Origin: DAIDKA01 sp035487155
Lineage (GTDB): Bacteria; Pseudomonadota; Gammaproteobacteria; Steroidobacterales; Steroidobacteraceae
NCBI GenBank assembly: GCA_035487155.1
Contig: DATHMK010000086.1
Coordinates: 1 to 64,000, forward strand
Direction: 5' to 3'
DNA: 64,000 nt
Both the position numbers and the translations under genes were made by a program. How positions within the stretch are numbered: position 1 is the stretch's first letter; each line of letters begins with the position of its first letter. A model generated the notes under the pieces. The model was not told the DNA's origin. It saw only the letters and a program-made list of their open reading frames with translations, and did no database searches. Below are positions 6,870-14,887 of the stretch, piece by piece.

Positions 6870-8660
6870 CTAGTCGCGCGGCCGTATTTTCCCGATCAGT
6901 TCGCGAGCCGCATGACCCAGGGTCGAGATGAGTCCGGCATCGCCCCTGGCGAGAGCCGACATCATACCCCGCGCCTCCTTGAGCGAAATATGCGGTGGCA
7001 GGGGCGGTACATTCGGATCGGTCTTCACCTCGATGAGGGTGGGCCTATCGGCCGCCAGAGCCTGCGCCCAGGCTCCTGAGAGCGCCTCGGGCGTATCGAC
7101 GTATATGCCTTTCAGGCCGATCATTTCAGCAAATTTGGCGTACGGCACATTGGGCAGGGATTGGCTGCTCGCGTAGCGGGGATTGCCCTCCATGATGCGC
7201 TGTTCCCAGGTAACTTCGTTCAGATCCTCATTGTTCAGCACGCACACGATGAATCGTGGGTCGGCCCAGCGGCGCCAGTATTTGTGCACCGTGATCAGCT
7301 CCGCCATGTTGTTCATCTGCATGGCGCCATCGCCGACCAGGGCCACGACCGGCCGTGCCGGGTGACTGAACTTGGCGGCAATGGCGTAGGGTACCGCGGC
7401 GCCCATGGAGGCCAGTCCACCTGAAAGCGTGCCACGCTGGCCCTGCTTGAGGCGGTAGTAGACCGCGTAGCACGGAGCACTGGTACCCGAATCACAGGTC
7501 ACAATCGCATTGGCCGGCAACGCGGCCGACATCTCCCAGGCCACGCGCTGCGGGTTCACGGGGTTTGCCGGCGTCATGGCGCGCTCTTCGACGATCTTCC
7601 ACCACGCCTGGACGTTGGCGCTGATCGTGTTGTACCAGCTCCGATCCCGCTGGGGCTCGAGCAACGGCAGCAGCGCGCGCAAGGTCTGCGACGCATCCCC
7701 GTGCAGATTGATGTCCACTGGATAGCGCAATCCGAGATTGGCAGGATCGATATCGATCTGCACGGCCCGTGCCTGAGCGTCCTTGGGCAAGAACTCGGCC
7801 CAGGGAAAACTCGTGCCGATCATCAACAGCCGGTCACAACCTTTCATGAGCTCATCGGATGGCCTGGTACCCAGAAGCCCAATCGCTCCGGTCGTGAACG
7901 GCAATTCGTCGGATATCACATCCTTGCCCAGCAGTGCCTTGGCCACCCCGGCACCCAGCAGACCCGCAATCTGCATCACTTCGAGGGCCGCATCGCGCGC
8001 CCCGGCGCCGACCAGAATGGCGACGCGCTTGCCCGAATTAAGCAGTTGAGCGGCCTCGCGCAAGTCCCGGTCATAGGGCAGCACGCGTGGCCGCCGGTAC
8101 CCCGGCCCGGAACGCGTAAATCCGTGCACCGCTTGGGGCTCCTCCCAGGGCTCATCCTGGAGGTCCTTGGGCAGGATGATGACCGACACGCCGCGCTGCG
8201 CGATGGCGATGCGGATGGCGCGATCGGTGAGGTGTCGCACCTGGGCGGGTCTTGCAGCTTCCTGGACGAAGCTCGCGACGTCGGCGAAGCAGCGATCCAG
8301 GTTCAGTTCCTGCTGGTAGCTTGAGCCTCGCACCGTGGATTCGGCCTGACCGGCGATGGCGAGCACGGGGACATGATCGAGCCGGGCGTCGTACAGTCCG
8401 GTCAGCAGATGAGTGGCGCCGGGTCCCCCCGTGGCCAGACACACGCCAAGTTCGCCGGTGAACTTGGCATGAGCGGTGGCCATGAAGGCGGCCATTTCCT
8501 CATGGCGCACCTGGATGAACTCAATGGCCTGTGCCGATTTTTCCAGACGCTGCAATGCGCCGAGTACGCCGTTGATGCCGTCACCCGAATAGCCAAAGAT
8601 GCGGCGCACACCCCAGGCCTGCAGACGCTCCACGAACCAGTCGCTGGTTTTCCTGCTCAT
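6870..8660 (-). CDS. thiamine diphosphate-dependent enzyme, pyruvate oxidase/PoxB-like
   Basis: 596 residues with the three domains of the POX/acetolactate synthase family: N-terminal pyrimidine-binding domain with the cofactor-activating Glu (VRHEEMAAF, about 54), a central domain, and the C-terminal diphosphate domain with GDGAMQMNN and its later Asn (VLNNEDLNE). The closest pattern is PoxB-like thiamine-requiring proteins, which decarboxylate pyruvate and pass electrons to a flavin or quinone. Acetolactate synthase is less likely because no small-subunit gene is adjacent. The ATG overlaps the stop of the upstream YflT-like gene (ATGA), so the two are translationally coupled. Confidence 0.82.
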   Translation of the reverse strand: MSRKTSDWFVERLQAWGVRRIFGYSGDGINGVLGALQRLEKSAQAIEFIQVRHEEMAAFMATAHAKFTGELGVCLATGGPGATHLLTGLYDARLDHVPVLAIAGQAESTVRGSSYQQELNLDRCFADVASFVQEAARPAQVRHLTDRAIRIAIAQRGVSVIILPKDLQDEPWEEPQAVHGFTRSGPGYRRPRVLPYDRDLREAAQLLNSGKRVAILVGAGARDAALEVMQIAGLLGAGVAKALLGKDVISDELPFTTGAIGLLGTRPSDELMKGCDRLLMIGTSFPWAEFLPKDAQARAVQIDIDPANLGLRYPVDINLHGDASQTLRALLPLLEPQRDRSWYNTISANVQAWWKIVEERAMTPANPVNPQRVAWEMSAALPANAIVTCDSGTSAPCYAVYYRLKQGQRGTLSGGLASMGAAVPYAIAAKFSHPARPVVALVGDGAMQMNNMAELITVHKYWRRWADPRFIVCVLNNEDLNEVTWEQRIMEGNPRYASSQSLPNVPYAKFAEMIGLKGIYVDTPEALSGAWAQALAADRPTLIEVKTDPNVPPLPPHISLKEARGMMSALARGDAGLISTLGHAARELIGKIRPRD

Positions 8661-9202
8661 GCCTCGGCGCTTGAGGACACGTCGGCAGCGCCGGAGGCCA
8701 CCAGGATCTGTTTCGCCTTCGCCACTTCTTCGGCCGAATCACTGTGCACGACCAGCAGCGTGTATCCGACGGCGATCTGGCTGTAGTAGCGTTTGGCTTC
8801 ATCCTCCGGCAGACCCATGCCCACCAGGGCTCCGGCGAGGCCACCCACTGCGCCGCCCAGACCCAGCCCCGCCAATCCGGCCATCACGGGACCGGCGGCC
8901 ACCAGCGGACCCACGCCGGGAATGGCCAGCGCCCCGGCCCCGACCAGCAGCGCCAAAGCGCCGAACAGCGCCCCGCCACCGGTCGCACCCACTGCCGCGG
9001 CCGAACCGGTCTTGCTGGTCTGCGGCAGCGGCGTGGCCGAAGTTTTCGCTGCAACCGACACCGGCTGGTTGTTCGGACTCTTGGGCAGCAGTACGGAGAT
9101 ACCCGCGCTGTTGAAGCCCTTGGTGATGAGCATGTCCACGCCAACCTCGGCCTGTGTTGCCGTGTGATAAACCCCGATCGCCGACAGTTGCTTGTACGAC
9201 AT
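8657..9202 (-). CDS. YflT-like (general stress 17M) protein with glycine-rich membrane segment
   Basis: 181 residues. The N-terminal part (SAIGVYHTATQAEVGVDMLITKGF..AGISVLLP) resembles the general stress protein 17M/YflT fold, in which a strand-helix unit is followed by a predicted hydrophobic region. The middle (about 70-130) is a glycine-zipper-like stretch, GATGGGALFGALALLVGAG through GLGLGGAVGGLAGALVG, which may insert in a membrane. The C-terminus returns to a soluble strand (GYTLLVVHSDSAEEV). Start fixed by AGGAGG before the ATG at 9200-9202. It is the promoter-proximal gene of a stress operon running into the TPP enzyme and possibly NRAMP. Confidence 0.75.
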   Translation of the reverse strand: MSYKQLSAIGVYHTATQAEVGVDMLITKGFNSAGISVLLPKSPNNQPVSVAAKTSATPLPQTSKTGSAAAVGATGGGALFGALALLVGAGALAIPGVGPLVAAGPVMAGLAGLGLGGAVGGLAGALVGMGLPEDEAKRYYSQIAVGYTLLVVHSDSAEEVAKAKQILVASGAADVSSSAEA

Positions 9203-9417
9203 AGGCCCTCCTGGCTCAGCTGAGGAGATTGCGGTGTGCCCAGTCTCGCCTGCTGCCGCGCCCCTGCCATCGTTCGAGACACGATATGTCCTGTAGGACT
9301 GATGAACTGCCTGGCTTTCAGCGAACCTCAGAATATTTCGATATTGATGTATTAACGTATTGTTTATATTGAATAAAAAATCTACAATCCAACCACTCAC
9401 TCGGTCTTGCCAAGTGA
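9203..9417. other. divergent AT-rich intergenic region
   Basis: 215 bp between the YflT-like operon and the CSS-EAL gene. Bases about 9328-9390 are far more AT-rich than the surroundings and include a small hairpin (AATAT 9332-9336 / ATATT 9341-9345). Promoters for both directions are expected here, but I cannot assign clear -35/-10 pairs. Confidence 0.5.
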
Positions 9418-11043
9418 TTGATATTCTTAGGCGGTACGGGACGCGGTGGCAGACCGATCGGGGGGAGCCTGAATAAAGGTTTGATCGTCGCCGTGGCGAT
9501 CGTCATCGGAATCGTGGCCATCGGTGGCCCGATACTGATTGCCCTGAATTTGGCACGCGAACAAAGCTTCAACGAACAGATGGCCCAGGTCACGCACCTG
9601 GCCTACGAAGTTCGCCGCCATAGCGAAAGCTCCAGCGATCAGGCCTACGACGCCTTCCATGCACTGGAAGGCGCGCGTGCCCCGGATCCCTGCTCCGATG
9701 CCAATGTCCAGCTGATGAAGCAGATGAAACTGCGCGGCGACAACCTCGAGGTGGTGGGTTACGTCGCAGAGGATCGACTGCTGTGTTCATCCCTGGGACA
9801 GCATGGCCCCGGCATCCCCTTGGGGCCCGCCGACTATCTCTCCCGCACCGGCGTGTATATCCGGGTCGCGGTGAAGCTGCCGCTGGCGCCGGGCCGGACC
9901 TTCTTCGCCTCCACGCGCAAGGCCAGCGGCTACACCGTCCTGGTGCACCGTGATCTGTTGACGGAAGTCACGGTGGAACGACCCTACACGGCATTGGGCG
10001 CGGTGGGCTTCAGCACCCGACGGCTGAACATGTCCGTGGGACCCTTTGACGTGCGCTGGCTGGACGCTCTGGGTGACAAACCGGAAGTGGAACTGTTCGA
10101 TGGCAAGAACCTGGTGTCCGTGCAGCGCTCGCGCAACTACGACTTTGCCGCCTATGCGGCCGTACCGGCCGCCAACGTGGCCGCGGGTCTGCGCCACTTC
10201 GCCGCGGTGCTGGTACCCATCGGCGTCATCGCCGGAATCGCCTTGGCGCTGACGGTGCTGTTCGTGGCCCGTTCGCAGCTGGGACTGCCTGCCGTGTTGA
10301 AGCTCGCCTTGCGCCGCAAGGAGTTCTTTCTCAACTATCAGCCCATCGTCGATCTGCAGACGCGGCAGTGGATTGGCGCCGAGGTGCTGGTGCGCTGGCA
10401 ACGTTCGAATGGTGAAATGGTGCGTCCGGATCTGTTCATCGCGGTGGCCGAGGACAGCGCACTGATACAGCGCATCACCCAGCGGGTGGTGGAACTGGTG
10501 ACGGCGGACACTGAGGGCATCTTTACCCGTCATCCGGCGTTTCGCATCTCCATCAACCTGTCTCCGGCAGACCTTCACTCCAGCAAGACCGTGGAACTGT
10601 TCCGCGGACTCCTGGCCACGACCGGGGCCGGACGGCAAAACCTGCTGGTGGAGGCGACCGAACGCGGCTTCATCAAGATGGATGATGCGCGGGAGGTGAT
10701 TCACGACCTTCGCGAACTGGGCGTGCAGGTGGCGATCGATGATTTCGGAACCGGCTATTCCGGTCTCGCCTATCTGGAGTCCCTGGAGCTGGACTATCTG
10801 AAGATCGACAAGGCCTTTGTGGACACCGTCGGCACCAATGCGCCGACCGGCTCCGTCGTCATGCACATCATCCAGATGGCCAAGGACCTGGGTTTGAACC
10901 TGATTGCCGAAGGGGTGGAAACCGAAGCCCAGGCGCGGGTACTGCAGCAGCTGGGGGTGCGCTATGCGCAGGGCTGGCTATTCGCCCGGCCCATGCCTTT
11001 TGCCGATCTGATCAGACAGTACGCGCAAAAGCACGCCGCCTGA
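9418..11043 (+). CDS. CSS-motif EAL-domain c-di-GMP phosphodiesterase
   Basis: About 541 residues if started at the TTG at 9418. Domains: membrane helix (about 22-44), periplasmic CSS sensor (about 50-255) with Cys92 and the CSS motif at 123-125, second helix (about 259-285), then an EAL domain (310-535). Characterised relatives such as E. coli PdeC use the two periplasmic cysteines as a redox-sensitive disulfide that controls c-di-GMP hydrolysis. The signature is AEVLVRW (an EVL variant), and DDFGTGYSGL and KIDKAFV are intact, so activity is likely. No in-frame ATG lies before the first helix; a TTG at 9481 is an alternative start. Confidence 0.88.
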   Translation: MIFLGGTGRGGRPIGGSLNKGLIVAVAIVIGIVAIGGPILIALNLAREQSFNEQMAQVTHLAYEVRRHSESSSDQAYDAFHALEGARAPDPCSDANVQLMKQMKLRGDNLEVVGYVAEDRLLCSSLGQHGPGIPLGPADYLSRTGVYIRVAVKLPLAPGRTFFASTRKASGYTVLVHRDLLTEVTVERPYTALGAVGFSTRRLNMSVGPFDVRWLDALGDKPEVELFDGKNLVSVQRSRNYDFAAYAAVPAANVAAGLRHFAAVLVPIGVIAGIALALTVLFVARSQLGLPAVLKLALRRKEFFLNYQPIVDLQTRQWIGAEVLVRWQRSNGEMVRPDLFIAVAEDSALIQRITQRVVELVTADTEGIFTRHPAFRISINLSPADLHSSKTVELFRGLLATTGAGRQNLLVEATERGFIKMDDAREVIHDLRELGVQVAIDDFGTGYSGLAYLESLELDYLKIDKAFVDTVGTNAPTGSVVMHIIQMAKDLGLNLIAEGVETEAQARVLQQLGVRYAQGWLFARPMPFADLIRQYAQKHAA

Positions 11044-11058
11044 GCCTGCCGCGCAACC

Positions 11059-12102
11059 CTAGGGCGCGGGGCGCTTGCGGTGCTCGACGTGGGTGTCTAT
11101 CCAACCCAGCACCAGGTCCGCGAGCTGATCACTGTTCTTATCCTGCATCAGCATGTGGCTGTTGCCCTTGATGCCCATCGCCGGCAGATACATCATCTGC
11201 GCATCCCCGCCTGCCTTGTGGAGCTGATCGACGAAGGCGTTGCAGGCGTTGAGGGCATCCATCCAGCTGAACGGGGCCTTCACATCGGCCAGATGGTCAC
11301 CGAACATGATCAGCGTCGGGATCCTGGCGAGCGTCGCCAGCTGGGCGGCGGTGAGGCTCGTATCGCAGCGCATCTCGATGGTGACCATGGCCCTGATCCC
11401 CTTGGGATCAACCAGCGCAGCCTGCTCTGGAAAGAAACCCGACTCCGAATGTCCGACCAGGACCGCGCCCTTGAGCTTCACGCTCAGCGCCGCCATCTGC
11501 GTCAGGGTGGGATTGAGATTCTGCGGCAGTGTCGAGTTCAGATCCGGAATCATCTGCTTGTAGAGTTCCTCCACCGCCTGCAGGGGAAACTGTTCATCCG
11601 CAAACCCCTGGCCAAACTTGGGCCCGAAGCGAAATACGGTCCAGGCGACCTGGTGGGTGGCATCGAGTATCCCGGGCATCTTTGCGGTGGCCAAAGTCCC
11701 CGCATGAACATCGTTGAAGGCGCTGGGGTCAAATCCGGACCGCGCGCGCGAGACCTGATCGGCCAGATACACCGGATGGTTCTTGCGCAGGAAATACTCG
11801 CTCCAGCCCATGCGTCCGTCGGGGGTGGTTTCCCAGGTCTTGCTGCTCAGGCAGCAACCATGCACGAACACCACCGGCAGGTGCCGGCCGGCCTTGAGCG
11901 GGATCTGGTACTGCACATACATCTGGTTGACGGTGATTTCGCCACTCTGGGCCGGTACCACGCCGCTGGCAGCTTCGGTGATGGTTCGGTGCTCGCCGCC
12001 CACGAAGAAGCTGCCCTGCTCCTTGATGGTCAAGGGCCCTGACACCTGCGCCAGGGCCGAAAGCGGCAGCAGGCAGACGATTGCGATCAGTACCCGTATC
12101 AT
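11059..12102 (-). CDS. exported alpha/beta-hydrolase
   Basis: 347 residues with a Sec signal peptide (cut near ALA-Q, residue 18-19). The alpha/beta-hydrolase core shows an oxyanion strand (VVFVHGCCLSS, 77-87) and a nucleophile elbow GHSES (217-221), with Ser219 as the probable nucleophile; the usual fifth-position Gly is Ser. A later Asp (FGDHLAD) and a His (GIKGNSHMLMQD) complete a plausible triad. It is probably a periplasmic esterase of unknown substrate. It is convergent with the EAL gene and divergent from an exported MDR protein 78 bp away. Confidence 0.8.
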   Translation of the reverse strand: MIRVLIAIVCLLPLSALAQVSGPLTIKEQGSFFVGGEHRTITEAASGVVPAQSGEITVNQMYVQYQIPLKAGRHLPVVFVHGCCLSSKTWETTPDGRMGWSEYFLRKNHPVYLADQVSRARSGFDPSAFNDVHAGTLATAKMPGILDATHQVAWTVFRFGPKFGQGFADEQFPLQAVEELYKQMIPDLNSTLPQNLNPTLTQMAALSVKLKGAVLVGHSESGFFPEQAALVDPKGIRAMVTIEMRCDTSLTAAQLATLARIPTLIMFGDHLADVKAPFSWMDALNACNAFVDQLHKAGGDAQMMYLPAMGIKGNSHMLMQDKNSDQLADLVLGWIDTHVEHRKRPAP

Positions 12103-12180
12103 GTTCAGCGCCTCATCTGCATGGAATTGGAAATCGTATCATCCTTTCAAATTGTTGCGACGCGTGACCGTGGAGAGTCG

Positions 12181-13143
12181 ATGAAGAATTTGCTGCTTAT
12201 CCTGCCGCTGTGCCTGTTGATTCAGTCCACCTCATGGGCTGCGGACACCATGCATGCCATGGTCCTGAACGAAGGTAAATTGGAACTGCAGACCCTGCCG
12301 ATTCCCCAGCCGCAGTCCGGCCAGGTGCGGATCCGTGTCAGGGCCGCTTCAGTCAACCCGGTGGACTGGAAGCTCGCTCAGCGCGCGCCAGCCGGCACGC
12401 ATTCGATACCCGGTCGGGACCTGGCCGGCATCATCGATGCGGTGGGTCCGGATGCCGGGACCTGGCACGCGGGCCAAGCGGTCATCGCCGTGGCGACGGG
12501 CGGTTCCTATACGCAGTATGCCCTCGCTTCGGTACACGCAGTGGCGCTCAAGCCCTCGCACCTGTCCTTCGAGGAAGCGGCGGGCATTCCCATTGTCGGG
12601 GAGACGGGGTGGCGCGCGATGGTCGTCGTTGGCAATGTGCAACGCGGGCAGCGTGTGCTCATTCAAGGTGGCGCGGGTGGCGTGGGTTCTTCGGCCGTGC
12701 AGATCGCAAAGGCCCGAGGCGCCTATGTGATCGCGACGGCATCGCCCAGCCACAACGGCCTGCTGCGCTCACTCGGTGCGGACGAAGTCGTCGATTACCA
12801 CGATGCTCATGCCGTGGACGCCATCCGGAACATCGACGTAGTCCTGAATACGGTGGACGCGCAAACCGGCGAGCGCTCGGTGGCGATGATCAAGCCCGGT
12901 GGCATTCTGGTCTCGGTGGTCGGCGCCCCACCCGCGGGGCCTTGCGCAGCCGCACAGATTCGCTGCGCCATCACCGGTCCTGTGACGGGAGAATATTTAG
13001 CTGCCCTGAGCGATCTTGCCGAGCATGGAAAGTTCCGTATCAACATCGATCAGCGCCTGCCGCTCATCGAAGCCCAGAATTCCTGGGAACTTAATCGCGC
13101 CGGCCACACGGGAGGCAAGATCATTCTCCAAGTGAGTCAGTGA
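12181..13143 (+). CDS. zinc-independent MDR oxidoreductase with signal peptide
   Basis: 320 residues. The body is a quinone-oxidoreductase-type MDR protein: N-terminal GroES-like fold (RVRAASVNPVDWKLAQ), GRDLAG, then an NAD(P)H-binding fold with QGGAGGVGSSAVQIAK and LGADEVVDYH. No zinc-ligand cysteines are present. Unusually, the protein opens with a clear Sec signal peptide (MKNLLLILPLCLLIQSTSWA, cut before ADTM). The start is supported by GGAGAGTCG before the ATG, and no ribosome site precedes the internal Met. NAD(P)H is scarce outside the cytoplasm, so either the signal is retained as an anchor or the protein has another role. Confidence 0.82.
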   Translation: MKNLLLILPLCLLIQSTSWAADTMHAMVLNEGKLELQTLPIPQPQSGQVRIRVRAASVNPVDWKLAQRAPAGTHSIPGRDLAGIIDAVGPDAGTWHAGQAVIAVATGGSYTQYALASVHAVALKPSHLSFEEAAGIPIVGETGWRAMVVVGNVQRGQRVLIQGGAGGVGSSAVQIAKARGAYVIATASPSHNGLLRSLGADEVVDYHDAHAVDAIRNIDVVLNTVDAQTGERSVAMIKPGGILVSVVGAPPAGPCAAAQIRCAITGPVTGEYLAALSDLAEHGKFRINIDQRLPLIEAQNSWELNRAGHTGGKIILQVSQ

Positions 13144-13282
13144 TGTTGCACAGTGCATCGCAATTCGGCACAGCTCAAGTCAAGCACTAAGATCAAGTGG
13201 AACCATTGGCCAGCGCGTCAACTCCAACTGCAAACCGCAATGGATAACGTGCATGGAACGGCCCACGGGAGGCGCGAGCGAG

Positions 13283-13465
13283 GTGAATTTACTCAACTGG
13301 TCCCAGTGGCAGACTGCGGTGCTGGCACTGTTGCGAGCGGATCTCAGCGGCGTGCTGCGTTCCATCCAGATTGACGAAGTCGATTGGGATCAGTGGCGCA
13401 GCCTCTACACCGAAGGCCGCTCGCCCCGCTCCGCCATCGATCGCGCGCTGGCGCGCGACTTTTAG
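13283..13465 (+). CDS. small conserved-looking hypothetical protein
   Basis: About 60 residues, beginning VNLLNWSQWQTAVLALLRADL and ending IDRALARDF. It is acidic and Trp-rich, with the pattern DEVDWDQW near the middle. No domain is recognised. A GTG at 13283 lies 10 bp after GGGAGG (13267-13272), which fits initiation better than the in-frame ATG at 13253, which has no ribosome site; either start is possible. It is convergent with the following SDR and separated from it by 18 bp. Confidence 0.55.
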   Translation: MNLLNWSQWQTAVLALLRADLSGVLRSIQIDEVDWDQWRSLYTEGRSPRSAIDRALARDF

Positions 13466-13483
13466 GGACAGGCCATCGGTCGG

Positions 13484-14185
13484 CTAGGTTTTGCCGTATA
13501 CGGGGACGATTGCGCCGCGCGTTACCGCGTTCTGCGGCGACGCCAGGAACAGTACCGTCGCCGCGACCTCAGCGACGCTGGGCCATGCCTTGAAATCCGC
13601 CTGGGGCATGGAGCGGCGATTCGCCGGCGTGTCCATGATGGAGGGTGCGATGGCGTTCACCAGAATTCCATCCTTGGCCACCTCTTCGGCAAGCGCAATG
13701 GTCAGTGCCACGACACCGGCTTTGGCGACCGTGTAGGCCGTGAGGCTGGCACCGAGCCGCGGCTCCAGCGCCTGCCGAGCCGCCGTATTGACGATGCGAC
13801 CACCGTGGCCCGTGCGCCTGATGGCCGCGACGGCACAGCGATTGCACAGATAGGTGGCGATGAGATTGCTGTCGAGCTGGCTGCCCAGAAGTTTCGCGTC
13901 ACTTTCGGCAATGGGGGCGAAGGCGAAGCCGCCCGCCAGATGAATCGAAGCCCAAAGCATGTCCATGCCGGCGTAGAAAGCCGTGACCGCCGCCTCGTTG
14001 GCCAGATCCGCGAGCGCCACCAGCGATACCCGAGCCTGGTCACGATGTGGAAAACGCTGCGCTTCCTCTTCGCTTCGATATGGCACGTGGCAGGTGGCGC
14101 CCGCCGCCAGCAGTGCTCCGACGACCGCCACGCCCAGTGCACCCGTACCACCGGTAATGACTACCTGCCGACCCTGTAAATCCAT
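13484..14185 (-). CDS. SDR family oxidoreductase
   Basis: A 233-residue SDR with TGGTGALG (11-18), NTAARQ at 133-138, and catalytic Tyr151/Lys155 (YTVAK). The catalytic Ser position seems to be Ala136 or is shifted by a two-residue insertion, which is unusual. Start fixed by AGGAG before the ATG at 14183-14185; the longer frame upstream lacks coding character. A cytoplasmic NAD(P)-dependent dehydrogenase of unknown substrate, divergent from the glutathione peroxidase gene 78 bp away. Confidence 0.83.
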   Translation of the reverse strand: MDLQGRQVVITGGTGALGVAVVGALLAAGATCHVPYRSEEEAQRFPHRDQARVSLVALADLANEAAVTAFYAGMDMLWASIHLAGGFAFAPIAESDAKLLGSQLDSNLIATYLCNRCAVAAIRRTGHGGRIVNTAARQALEPRLGASLTAYTVAKAGVVALTIALAEEVAKDGILVNAIAPSIMDTPANRRSMPQADFKAWPSVAEVAATVLFLASPQNAVTRGAIVPVYGKT

Positions 14186-14263
14186 GTGTTCTCCTGCCAA
14201 GCCTTTGCCGGAAGCTGCCGCTGAGGTACAACGGTAACCTGGAAGCCACACCTTGAGGAACCC

Positions 14264-14809
14264 ATGAGTACCCTACAGCAGATTGCGCTTCAGACCATCG
14301 ACCAGAAGCCGGCGAGTCTGGGTGACTATGCGGGCAAGGTGGCGCTGGTGGTCAACACGGCCTCCAAATGCGGACTCACGCCGCAGTACGCGGGGCTGGA
14401 GGCCCTGTATACCCGCTTTCGTGACCGCGGCTTCGTGGTGCTGGGCTTTCCGAGCAATGACTTTGCCGGCCAGGAACCGGGCAACAACGAGGACATCGCC
14501 AGTTTCTGTTCGACCCAGTACGCCGTGGATTTCCCGCTGTTTTCCAAGATAAACGTGGTGGGTGCGCAGAAGCATCCGCTGTACGCAGCACTGATCGGCA
14601 GCCAACCCAAGGCCACCGACAGCGAGACCTTCCGGGAGAAGCTCAAGGGCTACAAAATCACGCCGAATGCGGAACCGGAAGTGCTGTGGAATTTCGAGAA
14701 GTTTCTGATCGCGCGCAACGGCGAAGCGGTGGCGCGGTTTTCACCGGACATGGCACCGGATGATGCCCGAGTAGTCGCCGCCATCGAGCGCGAATTGAAT
14801 CGCCGCTGA
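14264..14809 (+). CDS. glutathione peroxidase (Cys type)
   Basis: 181 residues, the usual bacterial length. The catalytic tetrad is visible: Cys36 (NTASKCGLT), Gln70 (NDFAGQEPG), Trp142 and Asn143 (LWNFEKFL). Bacterial members reduce hydrogen and lipid peroxides with thioredoxin or glutathione in the cytoplasm. GAGG lies about 8 bp before the ATG. It is divergently transcribed from an SDR, so oxidative-stress control of both is possible but not visible. Confidence 0.93.
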   Translation: MSTLQQIALQTIDQKPASLGDYAGKVALVVNTASKCGLTPQYAGLEALYTRFRDRGFVVLGFPSNDFAGQEPGNNEDIASFCSTQYAVDFPLFSKINVVGAQKHPLYAALIGSQPKATDSETFREKLKGYKITPNAEPEVLWNFEKFLIARNGEAVARFSPDMAPDDARVVAAIERELNRR

Positions 14810-14854
14810 CCCATCTGCCAAGCGGCGCCGCCATGAACTCGACACTGGCGTACA

Positions 14855-14887
14855 TTTATCATATAACATACTGTTAATAATGATAAA
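14855..14887 (+). promoter_or_regulatory. inverted repeat enclosing the yejA start codon
   Basis: TTTATCAT (14855-14862) and ATGATAAA (14880-14887) are perfect 8-bp arms around a 17-nt AT-rich centre. The second arm includes the yejA initiation codon. In DNA it could be an operator; in mRNA it could fold over the start. No Shine-Dalgarno is visible between the arms. Confidence 0.4.
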
